From an uncultured Mycoplasmatota bacterium (GTDB lineage Bacteria; Bacillota_I; Bacilli_A; RF39; UBA660): a stretch of 45,258 nt of DNA. The notes beneath the pieces are model-generated. The model was not told where the DNA came from. It saw nothing but the letters and a program-made list of their open reading frames with translations, and made no database searches. Each line of letters opens with the position of its first letter. Position 1 is the first letter of the stretch. Location: the NCBI GenBank assembly GCA_900542735.1, contig UQOS01000006.1:1-45258 (forward strand), given 5' to 3'. Below, one piece after another: positions 34,181 to 41,803 of this stretch. The translations under genes were made by a program, and so were the position numbers.

Positions 34181-34981
34181 ATGAAAGATGTTAATTTATT
34201 AATTAGTAATGGAGTAAATATTGAAAAGAGTTTAGAGTTATTTGGTGATATGGAAACTTATAACGATACATTACATGATTTTTTAAACGAAGTAGAAGGA
34301 AAATTAGCTAAAATTAAAGCCTATAAAGAAAATGGTGATATGGCTAATTATGCTATTTTAGTTCACTCATTAAAAAGTGATAGTAAGTATTTTGGTTTTG
34401 AAAAGTTAGCAGAACTTGCTTATAATCATGAAATGGAAAGTAAAGCAAATAATATGTATTATATTACTGATCACTTTGACGAGTTAATGATGGAAGCAAA
34501 TAGAATTGTTGCGTTAGTAAAACAGTATATGGGAATTACTACTACTAATAATAGTCAAACGGTAAGACCTTTAGTAATTAAAGATAAAACGATTTTAGTA
34601 GTAGATGACTCTAATGTTGTTCGTAATTTTGTATACAAGATTTTTAATAGTGAATATGATGTGTTAATTGCAAATGATGGAAAAGAAGCACTAGATATCA
34701 TTAGAGCTAATGTAGATGATAAAATTGTAGGTATGTTACTTGATCTTAATATGCCTAATGTAGATGGATTTCAAGTATTAGATTACTTTAAACAAGCTAA
34801 TCTATTTGCTAGAATTCCAGTAGCTATTATTACTGGTGAAGGAACACAATCTAATATTGAAAGAGCTTATCAATATCCTATTGTAGATATGTTACAGAAA
34901 CCATTTAATGAAGTAAATGTAAAAAATATTGTTAATAAATTAATTATGGTTCGTAATATGAATATGAATAATAATCAATAA
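34181..34981 (+). CDS. HPt domain - receiver domain fusion protein
   Basis: The 266-residue protein has an N-terminal HPt domain with VHSLKSDSKYFG (His62) and a C-terminal receiver (about 140-260) with ILVVDDSN, LLDLNMP (Asp188) and LQKPFN. No DNA-binding or enzymatic output domain is present. It likely takes phosphate from the hybrid kinase receiver and acts by protein contact, or passes the signal to an unlinked regulator. It has an AAGGAG site. The following lipoprotein gene is 17 nt away and may be the sensed or controlled component. Confidence 0.92.
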   Translation: MKDVNLLISNGVNIEKSLELFGDMETYNDTLHDFLNEVEGKLAKIKAYKENGDMANYAILVHSLKSDSKYFGFEKLAELAYNHEMESKANNMYYITDHFDELMMEANRIVALVKQYMGITTTNNSQTVRPLVIKDKTILVVDDSNVVRNFVYKIFNSEYDVLIANDGKEALDIIRANVDDKIVGMLLDLNMPNVDGFQVLDYFKQANLFARIPVAIITGEGTQSNIERAYQYPIVDMLQKPFNEVNVKNIVNKLIMVRNMNMNNNQ

Positions 34982-34998
34982 GATAAGAAAGGAAAAAT

Positions 34999-35475
34999 AT
35001 GAAAAAGATTTTAAGATTTAGTTCTCTCTTTTTAGCATTTTTATTACTTTTAACTGGATGTAATCAAAATAGTTCTTTAGCTAGTGATTCACTTGATAAT
35101 ATTATGTCTAAAATATATAAAGGAATTAGTGAAGATGAATTACCAATGTATTTAGAAAATGAAAAACTAACAAAAGATACGATTGCTAGTTATATAGGTA
35201 CAAGTGATATTAAATGGAAAGAAGCTATAGCTTCTGAATCTGGAGTTGGTTCTATTGCTCATTCAATTGTTTTAATTCGTATGGATGATAATGCTACTAG
35301 TAAAGATATAATAGATGCAAAAAAGAAAATAGAAGAAAATGTTAATCCAGCTAAATGGATTTGTGTAGAAGCAGAAAAAGTTTATGTTGAAAGTAATGAT
35401 AAATTAATTGTAGTTATTATGACTTTTGAAGATATGGCTGATACCCTTAGAAATAATTTTTTAGAGCTAAAATAG
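34999..35475 (+). CDS. Putative lipoprotein
   Basis: The 158-residue protein has a clean signal with lipobox LTGC (Cys20), so it should be lipid-anchored outside the membrane. The mature part is mixed alpha/beta with AHSIVLIRMDD, SKDIIDAKKKIEENV and KLIVVIMTFED, which recalls DUF4358-type lipoproteins; this is a weak match. It is the last gene after the HPt-receiver gene, and a strong terminator follows. Position suggests a part of the signalling unit, but function is unknown. Confidence 0.85.
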   Translation: MKKILRFSSLFLAFLLLLTGCNQNSSLASDSLDNIMSKIYKGISEDELPMYLENEKLTKDTIASYIGTSDIKWKEAIASESGVGSIAHSIVLIRMDDNATSKDIIDAKKKIEENVNPAKWICVEAEKVYVESNDKLIVVIMTFEDMADTLRNNFLELK

Positions 35476-35498
35476 AGACTTAAGTATGTCTCTATTTT
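35469..35498 (+). terminator. Terminator after the lipoprotein gene
   Basis: A perfect 11-bp stem AAAATAGAGAC (35469-35479) and GTCTCTATTTT (35488-35498) includes the stop codon. Confidence 0.85.
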
Positions 35499-35526
35499 AA
35501 TCTTTAATAGTATTAATTTGATATAT

Positions 35527-35601
35527 TATAATGTTTATGTAAATTGGAAATATAATAGATTTTTTAATGTAATTGAAAAATTAATAGCTTTATGATATAG
35601 T
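35527..35601 (+). promoter_or_regulatory. Two candidate promoters upstream of obgE
   Basis: The nearer one is TTGAAA (35573-35578) with TATAGT (35596-35601), 17 nt apart. The farther one is a perfect TATAAT at 35527-35532 with a weak TTAATA at the -35 position. Transcripts from both would run into the hairpin at 35617-35650. Confidence 0.55.
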
Positions 35602-35616
35602 AATATCATTAATTTT

Positions 35617-35650
35617 AGTACTTATTTTATGAGTAAGTACTTCTTTTTTT
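35617..35650 (+). terminator. Terminator-like hairpin in the obgE leader
   Basis: AGTACTTA (35617-35624) pairs perfectly with TAAGTACT (35634-35641), followed by TTC and a run of T. It lies after the promoters and just before the obgE ribosome binding site, so it looks like an attenuator. Confidence 0.6.
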
Positions 35651-35665
35651 GAAAGGAGTGGTTAT

Positions 35666-36940
35666 ATGTTTATAGATGAGGTAACTATAGAAGTACATGC
35701 TGGTAATGGTGGAGATGGTTGTTGCGCTTTTAGACGTGAAAAATATATTCCAATGGGTGGACCATTTGGTGGTAATGGTGGTAGAGGAAGTAATATTATC
35801 TTTAAAGTAGATGAGGGATTACATACTTTACTAGATCTTCGTTATAATCGTATCATCAAAGGTAAAAAAGGAGAAAATGGTACAGGTAAAAACTGTAATG
35901 GTAAAAATAGTGAAGATATCATTATTAAAGTACCACAAGGAACAGTTATTACAGATACTGATACAAATTTAATTGTTGCAGATTTAAAAAATAAAAATGA
36001 TGAAGTTATTGTTGCCTATGGTGGTAGAGGGGGTCGTGGTAATACTGCATTTAAGACACCGTCTAATCCAGCTCCTAACTTTAGTGAAAATGGTGAACCT
36101 GGTGAAGTAAAATATTTAAAAGTAGAGCTTAAAATGTTAGCTGATGTTGGTTTAGTTGGACTTCCTAGTGTTGGTAAGAGCACTATTATTTCTATGGTAT
36201 CTAAAGCAAAACCTAAAATAGCTGCTTATCATTTTACCACTTTAACTCCTAATCTTGGTGTATGCAAAGATAAACTTGGTAGAAGTTTTGTGATGGCTGA
36301 TTTACCTGGACTTATAGAAGGTGCTAGCCAAGGTGAAGGACTAGGAGACCGTTTCTTACGCCATATTGAAAGAACGAAAGTAATTGCTCATGTTATCGAT
36401 ATGAGTGGGTATGAAGGAAGAAATCCATACGAAGACTATCAAATCATTAATAAAGAACTTGCTGACTTTAGTGAGAAACTCTTAAAAAAACCACAAATTA
36501 TTATTGCCAACAAGATGGATTTACCAAATGCAAAAGATAATTTAGAACAGTTTAAGAAAAAGGTAAAGTTACCTGTTTATGAAATTAGCGCAATGTCTAA
36601 TATTGGTTTAGATGAAGTTTTAGTAGCTTTAGGAGATGCACTTGATAAGATAGAAGATACACCATTATTTGAAGAAGATCAATTTGAAGGACACGTTCTT
36701 TATAAATTTAAAAAGGAAGAACCTTATACGATTACTAGAGAAGATAATGGTACTTGGGTATTATCAGGAGATGAACTTGAAAAATTATTTAGAATGACAA
36801 AGTTTACAACTGAAGAAGGTATTTTAAGGTTTACTAGGCGTCTTCGTAAAATGGGTGTTGATGATAAACTAGAGTCTCTTGGTGCTAAAGAGGGCGATAT
36901 TGTTCGTATTCTAGATTTTGAATTTGAATACCGCAATTAA
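35666..36940 (+). CDS. obgE: GTPase Obg/CgtA
   Basis: The 424-residue GTPase has the glycine-rich Obg fold (1-158; VTIEVHAGNGGDGC, GGPFGGNGGRGSN, YGGRGGRGNTAF), then a G domain with G1 GLPSVGKST (165-173), the DLPGLIEGAS switch, and NKMDLPN, and a C-terminal OCT domain (about 350-424). Obg proteins assist 50S assembly and stress signalling. The GAAAGGAG site is strong. It is transcribed alone, with a possible attenuator in front and a terminator behind. It is often next to rplU-rpmA but here lies about 9 kb away. Confidence 0.97.
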   Translation: MFIDEVTIEVHAGNGGDGCCAFRREKYIPMGGPFGGNGGRGSNIIFKVDEGLHTLLDLRYNRIIKGKKGENGTGKNCNGKNSEDIIIKVPQGTVITDTDTNLIVADLKNKNDEVIVAYGGRGGRGNTAFKTPSNPAPNFSENGEPGEVKYLKVELKMLADVGLVGLPSVGKSTIISMVSKAKPKIAAYHFTTLTPNLGVCKDKLGRSFVMADLPGLIEGASQGEGLGDRFLRHIERTKVIAHVIDMSGYEGRNPYEDYQIINKELADFSEKLLKKPQIIIANKMDLPNAKDNLEQFKKKVKLPVYEISAMSNIGLDEVLVALGDALDKIEDTPLFEEDQFEGHVLYKFKKEEPYTITREDNGTWVLSGDELEKLFRMTKFTTEEGILRFTRRLRKMGVDDKLESLGAKEGDIVRILDFEFEYRN

Positions 36941-36960
36941 TTTTAAATGTTGTTTTGATT

Positions 36961-36990
36961 AAAAATTTACTGAAAAAGTAAATTTTTTTT
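36961..36990 (+). terminator. Terminator of obgE
   Basis: A perfect 11-bp AT-rich stem (36961-36971 with 36977-36987), a 5-nt loop and a T-run follow the obgE stop. Confidence 0.8.
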
Positions 36991-37082
36991 GATTTTTTGT
37001 AAGTATTTTCGAAAGTTTTCTAAATAATATTAGTAGAAGTGATACTAGTAAGCTTTTAAAATTTAGAAAGACTGGAGGATTT

Positions 37083-37261
37083 ATGCCGATAAATACAAAA
37101 CTAAAAAAAGTAAATGTTATGAATGATGCAGTAGTAAAAGCATTCTTAAGAAGTAAGGTGCAAAAACCGAATGGTTATTAGAAGATATGCAATTAACTGT
37201 TAGAAATGAAAGAAATAAATACTTAGTAGAAAAGAAGAAAGTATATAGTCGTAATAAATAA
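37083..37261 (+). pseudogene. Small frameshifted ORF of unknown family
   Basis: A GGAGG site precedes ATG 37083. The first frame encodes MPINTKLKKVNVMNDAVVKA and more, then stops at about 37181. One frame over, starting at GGT near 37157, the sequence continues GAKTEWLLEDMQLTVRNERN and runs to a stop at 37261. Adding one G at 37157-37158 joins the two into a protein of about 59 residues. The good binding site and the sensible composition of both halves suggest a real small gene damaged by loss of one base. I do not recognise it. Apart from this and the flanking hairpins, 36941-37306 shows nothing. Confidence 0.5.
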
Positions 37262-37271
37262 TAAATAATAA

Positions 37272-37308
37272 AAAAGATATCAACATTTTAACTATATTGG
37301 TATCTTTT
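37272..37308. terminator. Bidirectional terminator between the small ORF and DUF192 gene
   Basis: A 12-bp stem with one wobble pair (37272-37283 with 37297-37308) has A and T runs on either side and overlaps the stop of the minus-strand gene. Confidence 0.7.
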
Positions 37309-37630
37309 ACTCTTTAATTTTTAAAATATCATTAACTTTATAAAAATTACTAACTCCTACTGGAAGTTCATAAGTATAGTAAACATTTTTTTGAGGAAGT
37401 ATAATTCTATTTGGTTTTAAATTTTTAAAAATTTTTACAATTTTATTATTCTTATCGGTCATGATAACATCTATTTCTTGTTTCATAAAAAAAGTATGAA
37501 TGCTATTACATTTTGGAAATCTTTTACCAGCTTTGATCTTATCTTTTTGAAACATAAAACCCATTAATCTACTGGAAAAAGAAAGACAATCGATAATTTC
37601 TATTTTCTTTTTATTTACAAATAAATACAT
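37307..37630 (-). CDS. DUF192 family protein
   Basis: The 107-residue protein has the DUF192 (PF02643) pattern: SSRLMGFMFQKD, then CNSIHTFFMKQEIDVIMTDKN, LKPNRIILPQKNVYYTYELPVG and a VNDILKI end. There is no signal peptide, unlike some family members that are exported. Family function is unknown. An AGGTGATATA site precedes the start. It is divergent from the Tad pilus genes with overlapping promoters, so the two may be regulated together; a pilus role is inference. Confidence 0.88.
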   Translation of the reverse strand: MYLFVNKKKIEIIDCLSFSSRLMGFMFQKDKIKAGKRFPKCNSIHTFFMKQEIDVIMTDKNNKIVKIFKNLKPNRIILPQKNVYYTYELPVGVSNFYKVNDILKIKE

Positions 37631-37646
37631 TATATCACCTAGTGTT

Positions 37647-37675
37647 AGTATAACAGACTAAATTTAATTTGACAA
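37647..37675 (-). promoter_or_regulatory. Sigma-A promoter of the DUF192 gene
   Basis: On the minus strand, TTGTCA (37670-37675) and TATACT (37647-37652) are 17 nt apart. The -35 box overlaps the plus-strand -35 box of the pilin promoter by five bases. Confidence 0.7.
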
Positions 37676-37697
37676 ACTTCTTGTTTTATTTTAAACT
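37669..37697 (+). promoter_or_regulatory. Sigma-A promoter of the Flp pilin gene
   Basis: TTGACA (37669-37674) and TAAACT (37692-37697) are 17 nt apart, 20 bp before the start codon. Confidence 0.7.
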
Positions 37698-37717
37698 TTA
37701 GATAGTAGGTGAAGACA

Positions 37718-37933
37718 ATGAATAAAAAAGGTCAAGCGTTAGTAGAATATATCTTAATTATTGCGTTAATGTCTATTATCATTATTAGTTTAGTAAAATA
37801 TTTTGGAGGCTATTTAAAAGATTCTGTTACCAAAACTTCTTGTAATGTAGCAGGACTAGATTACATTAAAGGTGATAAACCAGGTGAAGGTAGTTGTAAA
37901 GATGATATTGATGATATTTTAGAGAAAGAGTAA
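37718..37933 (+). CDS. flp: Flp-type (type IVb) prepilin
   Basis: The 71-residue protein has a prepilin signal MNKKG, then QALVEYILIIALMSIIIISLV: cleavage after Gly5, conserved Glu at +5 and Tyr at +6 as in Flp pilins. The mature part has two cysteines (in TSCNVAG and GSCKDD) that could form a disulphide, and an acidic tail. It should be the major pilin of the Tad machine encoded next. The start ATG 37718 fits the AGGTGA site better than the GTG at 37709. It has its own terminator, so it can be made in excess over the machine. Confidence 0.88.
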   Translation: MNKKGQALVEYILIIALMSIIIISLVKYFGGYLKDSVTKTSCNVAGLDYIKGDKPGEGSCKDDIDDILEKE

Positions 37934-37947
37934 AACTCTTTTTTTTT
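37925..37947 (+). terminator. Terminator between the pilin gene and the Tad machinery genes
   Basis: A perfect 7-bp stem AAAGAGT (37925-37931) and ACTCTTT (37935-37941) is followed by six further T. It overlaps the flp stop and probably lets only part of transcription through. Confidence 0.75.
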
Positions 37948-37958
37948 CTAAAAAAATA

Positions 37959-37967
37959 TGCTATACT
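37959..37967 (+). promoter_or_regulatory. Extended -10 promoter for the Tad machinery genes
   Basis: TGCTATACT (37959-37967) is an extended -10 box without a clear -35, about 27 bp before the tadE-like start. Confidence 0.5.
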
Positions 37968-37993
37968 TAATACCATAATAGGGGTGGTAAGTG

Positions 37994-38323
37994 ATGAAGA
38001 AAAATAAAGGCCAAGCTCTCATTGAGTTTGTACTAATTCTTCCTATTTTATTTGTATTGTTTACCTTTATTTTTGAAGTTGGTATGATAATAAATGAAAA
38101 AAGTGAAGTAGAAAGTAAAGTAACAGATACTATTTATCTTTGGAAGAAGCAAAATCGTCCAATTAATGATTTAAAAGATATGTTAGAAGCAAATCAAATT
38201 ACTAGTACTATTCAAAGTGATAACTCATTAGCTAGTATAAAAGCATATAAAAAAATATCATTTAAAGGCTTACTTCCTGTTTCCTATAAAATTGAAGTGA
38301 AAAGAGTGATTCCTATTGAATAA
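37994..38323 (+). CDS. tadE: TadE-like minor pseudopilin
   Basis: The 109-residue protein has MKKNKGQALIEFVLILPILFVLFTFIFE, the TadE-type signal with cleavage after Gly and Glu at +5, then a membrane segment and a globular part. TadE/TadF are processed like prepilins and are needed for pilus assembly. ATG 37994 was preferred to GTG 37991. An AGGGGTGG site precedes it. It overlaps the next pseudopilin gene by 8 nt, which indicates coupled translation. Confidence 0.85.
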   Translation: MKKNKGQALIEFVLILPILFVLFTFIFEVGMIINEKSEVESKVTDTIYLWKKQNRPINDLKDMLEANQITSTIQSDNSLASIKAYKKISFKGLLPVSYKIEVKRVIPIE

Positions 38324-38666
38324 TAAAGGCCAGACATTAGTAGTATTTATTATTTTATTACCATTTGCGTTATTTTTTATCTTTTATGTAATTGATAAAA
38401 GCTATTTAACCTATCAAAAGAAAGAATTAGAAAGTGTTGCTGAAGTTATCTGTAATTACGCTTTAGATACCACAAAAACAGAAGAAGAAATTAATTCTTT
38501 GGCCCATAAGAATGATTCTAATATTGAAAACATAGAAGTAAATTATACAGTAGATGGTGTAGATATTACTTTAAAAAAACATGAAAATAGTCTTTTTTCT
38601 AAGATTCTAAAAAAAGACAAAGACTTAATTCAAGTAAAAGTAAGTTGTATAGAGGAGAATAAGTAA
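38316..38666 (+). CDS. TadF/TadG-like pseudopilin with non-canonical signal
   Basis: The 116-residue protein starts at a TTG (38316) and reads MNNKGQTLVVFIILLPFALFFIFYV. The Gly-Gln cleavage site is kept but the +5 residue is Val, not Glu. A membrane segment is followed by a small globular domain with two cysteines in the mature part (VICNYA and VSCIEE). The GAGTGA site is modest. It lies between the tadE-like gene and the tadZ-like gene, as expected for a third pilin-like subunit. The Val could affect processing or ordering in the fibre. Confidence 0.78.
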   Translation: MNNKGQTLVVFIILLPFALFFIFYVIDKSYLTYQKKELESVAEVICNYALDTTKTEEEINSLAHKNDSNIENIEVNYTVDGVDITLKKHENSLFSKILKKDKDLIQVKVSCIEENK

Positions 38667-38667
38667 G

Positions 38668-39426
38668 ATGAATGAGAATAAAAAGGGAAAAATTATTACA
38701 GTTACTTCAGCAAAAGGTGGAGTAGGAAAAACCATTTTTTTATTAAATTTAGCAGGAATATTTTCTAGAATGAAGCAAAAAGTATTAATTGTTGATTGTG
38801 ATCTTGTAGGAGGGGCTGTAGCACTAGACTTAAATTTAAATCCTATTAAGAATATTTTTCATATTTCTGATGATATCTTTAATAATCGTTATCAAAATTA
38901 TACTGATTACCTTACATCATATCAAGATAATATAGATATCGTTGCTTCTTGTAAAGACCCTAAACAAGCTTTAAAAATAGATATGAATTATATTATGATG
39001 TTTTTAAAACAAGTAAAAAATGAATACGATATCATACTTGTAGATACTACTCATGGCTTTACTAAAGAAAATATTAATATTTTAGATAAATCAGATATTA
39101 TTCTTTATATGATGACTAATGATATTATGGATATTAAAAATACGAAATCTTATATGGAAGTAATGAATGATATTGAAATGGATCACATTAAAATTATCTT
39201 AAATAATTCTAGAGATATTAATTTAAATTATTTTTCTAAATACGATATTCGCAGTATGATTGGTAGAAATATTGATTATAGTTTAGATAGAAGTTTATAT
39301 ATTAAAAATATTACGAGTTTTTTAATAGAAGGAGAAATTTTTACACTGAATAAAAGTTTAACTTTTAAAGATAAAAATGACTTGAAAAAACTAGAAAATA
39401 TGGCAAGAGACTTTATAGAAATGTAG
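38668..39426 (+). CDS. tadZ: TadZ/CpaE-like MinD/ParA family ATPase
   Basis: The 252-residue protein has the deviant Walker A motif SAKGGVGKT near the start, IVDCDLVGGAVALDLNLN (A'), and DIILVDTTHGF (Walker B), then strands of a MinD-type fold. It lacks the N-terminal receiver-like domain of some CpaE proteins. TadZ places the pilus machine in the cell. The gene begins 1 nt after the pseudopilin stop and is followed 7 nt later by the tadA gene. Confidence 0.88.
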   Translation: MNENKKGKIITVTSAKGGVGKTIFLLNLAGIFSRMKQKVLIVDCDLVGGAVALDLNLNPIKNIFHISDDIFNNRYQNYTDYLTSYQDNIDIVASCKDPKQALKIDMNYIMMFLKQVKNEYDIILVDTTHGFTKENINILDKSDIILYMMTNDIMDIKNTKSYMEVMNDIEMDHIKIILNNSRDINLNYFSKYDIRSMIGRNIDYSLDRSLYIKNITSFLIEGEIFTLNKSLTFKDKNDLKKLENMARDFIEM

Positions 39427-39433
39427 GTGTTTT

Positions 39434-40810
39434 ATGAAAAAGAGTTTAATAGAAGAATTTGAATTAGAAGAAAAGAAAAATGTATCTTTTATTCCTGACT
39501 ATGATGTCTTTAAAGATAAAAAGTTATTAGATGACTTGAGAAAGAAAATTATTTCTCATTTATTAGATCAACCTATCATAGGGGAAGAAAATAAGAAAGA
39601 ATTTTTAGATTATCAAATTAATAAAGAATTAGAAGGCTATGATCTATCTACTTTAGAAAGAGGTCATATCTATAACTTAATTGAAAATGAACTTTATGGA
39701 TATGGACCTATTACAGAGTTACTAGATGATAAAAGTGTTACAGAGATTATGGTAAATGGACCAGATGATATTTATGTAGAAGTAGATGGTAAAATTGTGA
39801 AAGATGAAACTTTATCATTTATTAATAATAATCATATCTTAAGAACAATAGAAAGAATCATAGAGCCTCTTGGTAAAACATTAGATAGCTCTAATCCTAT
39901 GGTAGATGCTAGATTAAATGATGGTAGTAGATTAAATGCTATTATTCCACCTTTAAGTGTAAATGGACCAGTTTTAACCATTCGTAAATTTAAAAAAGAT
40001 ATGGATACTATTGATGATATGATAGCAAATGGAACCCTTACTCCATATATGGCTAGATTTTTAGAGTCTTGTGTAAAAGCAAAATTAAATATTGTGGTAT
40101 GTGGAGGTACTGGTAGTGGTAAGACTACACTTTTAAATGTTTTATCTAGTTTTATTCATAATGATGAAAGAATTATTACGATAGAAGATGCACCAGAACT
40201 TAAACTAAATCAAAATCATGTAGTATCTCTTGAAACAAGAAGTGATAATTATCAAAATGGAAAAGAAGTAACGATGCGTGATTTATTAAGAAATTCTCTT
40301 CGTATGCGACCTGATAGAATTATTGTTGGAGAAGTCCGTGGAGAAGAAGCACTTGATATGCTACAAGCTATGAATACTGGTCATGAAGGAAGTTTAACGA
40401 CCTTACATGCTAATAGTCCAAGAGATGCTATGCATCGTATTGAAACTATGGTTTTAATGAATCAGATATTAATACCAGTACCAGCTATTCGTGAATATAT
40501 TGAAAGTGCTATTGATATCGTTGTTGAAATTAGAAGATTATCAGATGGTAGAAGAAAAGTAACCAATATCAGTGAAGTAGTTGGCTTTAAAGAAGATGAA
40601 ATATTCTTACAAAGTATCTTTGCCTTTAGACAAAATGGTATCAATGAAAATAATGATGTAAATGGTGAATTTGTTTTATATAATTATGTACCAAAAGTAT
40701 ATGATAGAATTAAACAAAAAGGTATTACAGATATTGATGATATTTTTGAAAATATAGAAAAAAATGAAAAACCTAAGAAAACATTAAAGAAGAAAAAAGA
40801 AGTAAAATAG
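39434..40810 (+). CDS. tadA: TadA/CpaF secretion ATPase
   Basis: The 458-residue hexameric ATPase powers pilus assembly from the cytoplasm. It has the N-terminal LLDDKSVTEIMVNGPDDIYV segment, VDARLNDGSRLNAIIPP, Walker A CGGTGSGKTTLLN (about 223-235), an ITIEDAPELKL Asp box, a LRMRPDRIIVGEVRGEEA stretch (shown in part: RPDRIIVGEVRG, Walker B) and TGHEGSLTTLHAN. The C-terminal end is Lys-rich. It is standard length and flanked by tadZ and tadB genes. Confidence 0.96.
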   Translation: MKKSLIEEFELEEKKNVSFIPDYDVFKDKKLLDDLRKKIISHLLDQPIIGEENKKEFLDYQINKELEGYDLSTLERGHIYNLIENELYGYGPITELLDDKSVTEIMVNGPDDIYVEVDGKIVKDETLSFINNNHILRTIERIIEPLGKTLDSSNPMVDARLNDGSRLNAIIPPLSVNGPVLTIRKFKKDMDTIDDMIANGTLTPYMARFLESCVKAKLNIVVCGGTGSGKTTLLNVLSSFIHNDERIITIEDAPELKLNQNHVVSLETRSDNYQNGKEVTMRDLLRNSLRMRPDRIIVGEVRGEEALDMLQAMNTGHEGSLTTLHANSPRDAMHRIETMVLMNQILIPVPAIREYIESAIDIVVEIRRLSDGRRKVTNISEVVGFKEDEIFLQSIFAFRQNGINENNDVNGEFVLYNYVPKVYDRIKQKGITDIDDIFENIEKNEKPKKTLKKKKEVK

Positions 40811-40820
40811 GAGGGGTAGT

Positions 40821-41795
40821 ATGTTAAGTCATGAACAGTTAACTTTTATTATTCTAGTTACAATTATGATTACTATCTTTCTGATATGGCTTATTGTTAC
40901 ATTGAGATTATTTAAGTTTCAAAAAAGAATTGAAAATTATGTAGTAGTAAAAGAAGATGTTAAGAATTTATCTATCGTTGATAAAATAATAAATGCTTAT
41001 CAAGTAGAAAGAGAAAAACTAAGTAAGAAATTAAAAAAATATTTACCACAAGCATTATTTTATAATAAAAAGGAAGAAGAAGATATTTTACTTTTTACAG
41101 ATTCTATCATTAGTAGTTGTTTCTTTGTAGTAATCTATATTTTATTAATTGCTTTTGGTTTTTGCAGGTTTTCTTTTCTTTTCTCTATTCTTATTTTTCT
41201 AATTGGATTTGATTTTCCAGAAGTTATTCATCTTATTTATAAAAAGAAAAGAGAAAAACAAATAGAAAAAGATTTATTAAAAGCAATTACTTTAATGAGC
41301 CATTCTTTTCAAGCAGGAAAGAGTATGATTCAAGCAGTTCAAGTAGTATCTATGGAATTAGATGGTCCCTTAGCTTTAGAATTTAGTAAGATTTATCAAG
41401 ATATGATACATGGATTAGGATTTCAAACAGCTTTTAGGAGATTTGAAAAAAGAGTTAATTTAAGTGAAGTAAAATATATTACGGCATCTTTAACGATTTT
41501 AGATAAAACAGGTGGAAATATGAAAGATGTATTTTCTTCTATTGAAAAAAATCTTTATACAAGAAGAAGTTTAGATATGGAATTAAAAGCAACTATTGCT
41601 AGTAGTAGACTTGTTTTTTATATTCTTTTACTGTTACCAATCTGTTTAGGTATTCTTTTATCAATCACAAGTCCTAACTACTTACAAATATTCTTTACTT
41701 CTTCTATGGGTATTTTCTTATTTGTGATAGGTATTAGTATTTATATTATTTATATAATTATTATTTATCATATTATGAAAATAGAAAAGTATTAG
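40821..41795 (+). CDS. tadB: TadB-like inner membrane platform protein
   Basis: The 324-residue protein has an N-terminal membrane segment (about 6-28), two more near 90-140, a T2SSF-domain core with KAITLMSHSFQAGKSMIQAV and LTILDKTGGNMKDVF, and two C-terminal membrane segments. It belongs to the GspF/T2SSF superfamily platform that works with TadA. An AGGAGGGG site precedes the start. It pairs with tadC, 8 nt downstream. Confidence 0.9.
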   Translation: MLSHEQLTFIILVTIMITIFLIWLIVTLRLFKFQKRIENYVVVKEDVKNLSIVDKIINAYQVEREKLSKKLKKYLPQALFYNKKEEEDILLFTDSIISSCFFVVIYILLIAFGFCRFSFLFSILIFLIGFDFPEVIHLIYKKKREKQIEKDLLKAITLMSHSFQAGKSMIQAVQVVSMELDGPLALEFSKIYQDMIHGLGFQTAFRRFEKRVNLSEVKYITASLTILDKTGGNMKDVFSSIEKNLYTRRSLDMELKATIASSRLVFYILLLLPICLGILLSITSPNYLQIFFTSSMGIFLFVIGISIYIIYIIIIYHIMKIEKY

Positions 41796-41803
41796 GAGGG
41801 CCT

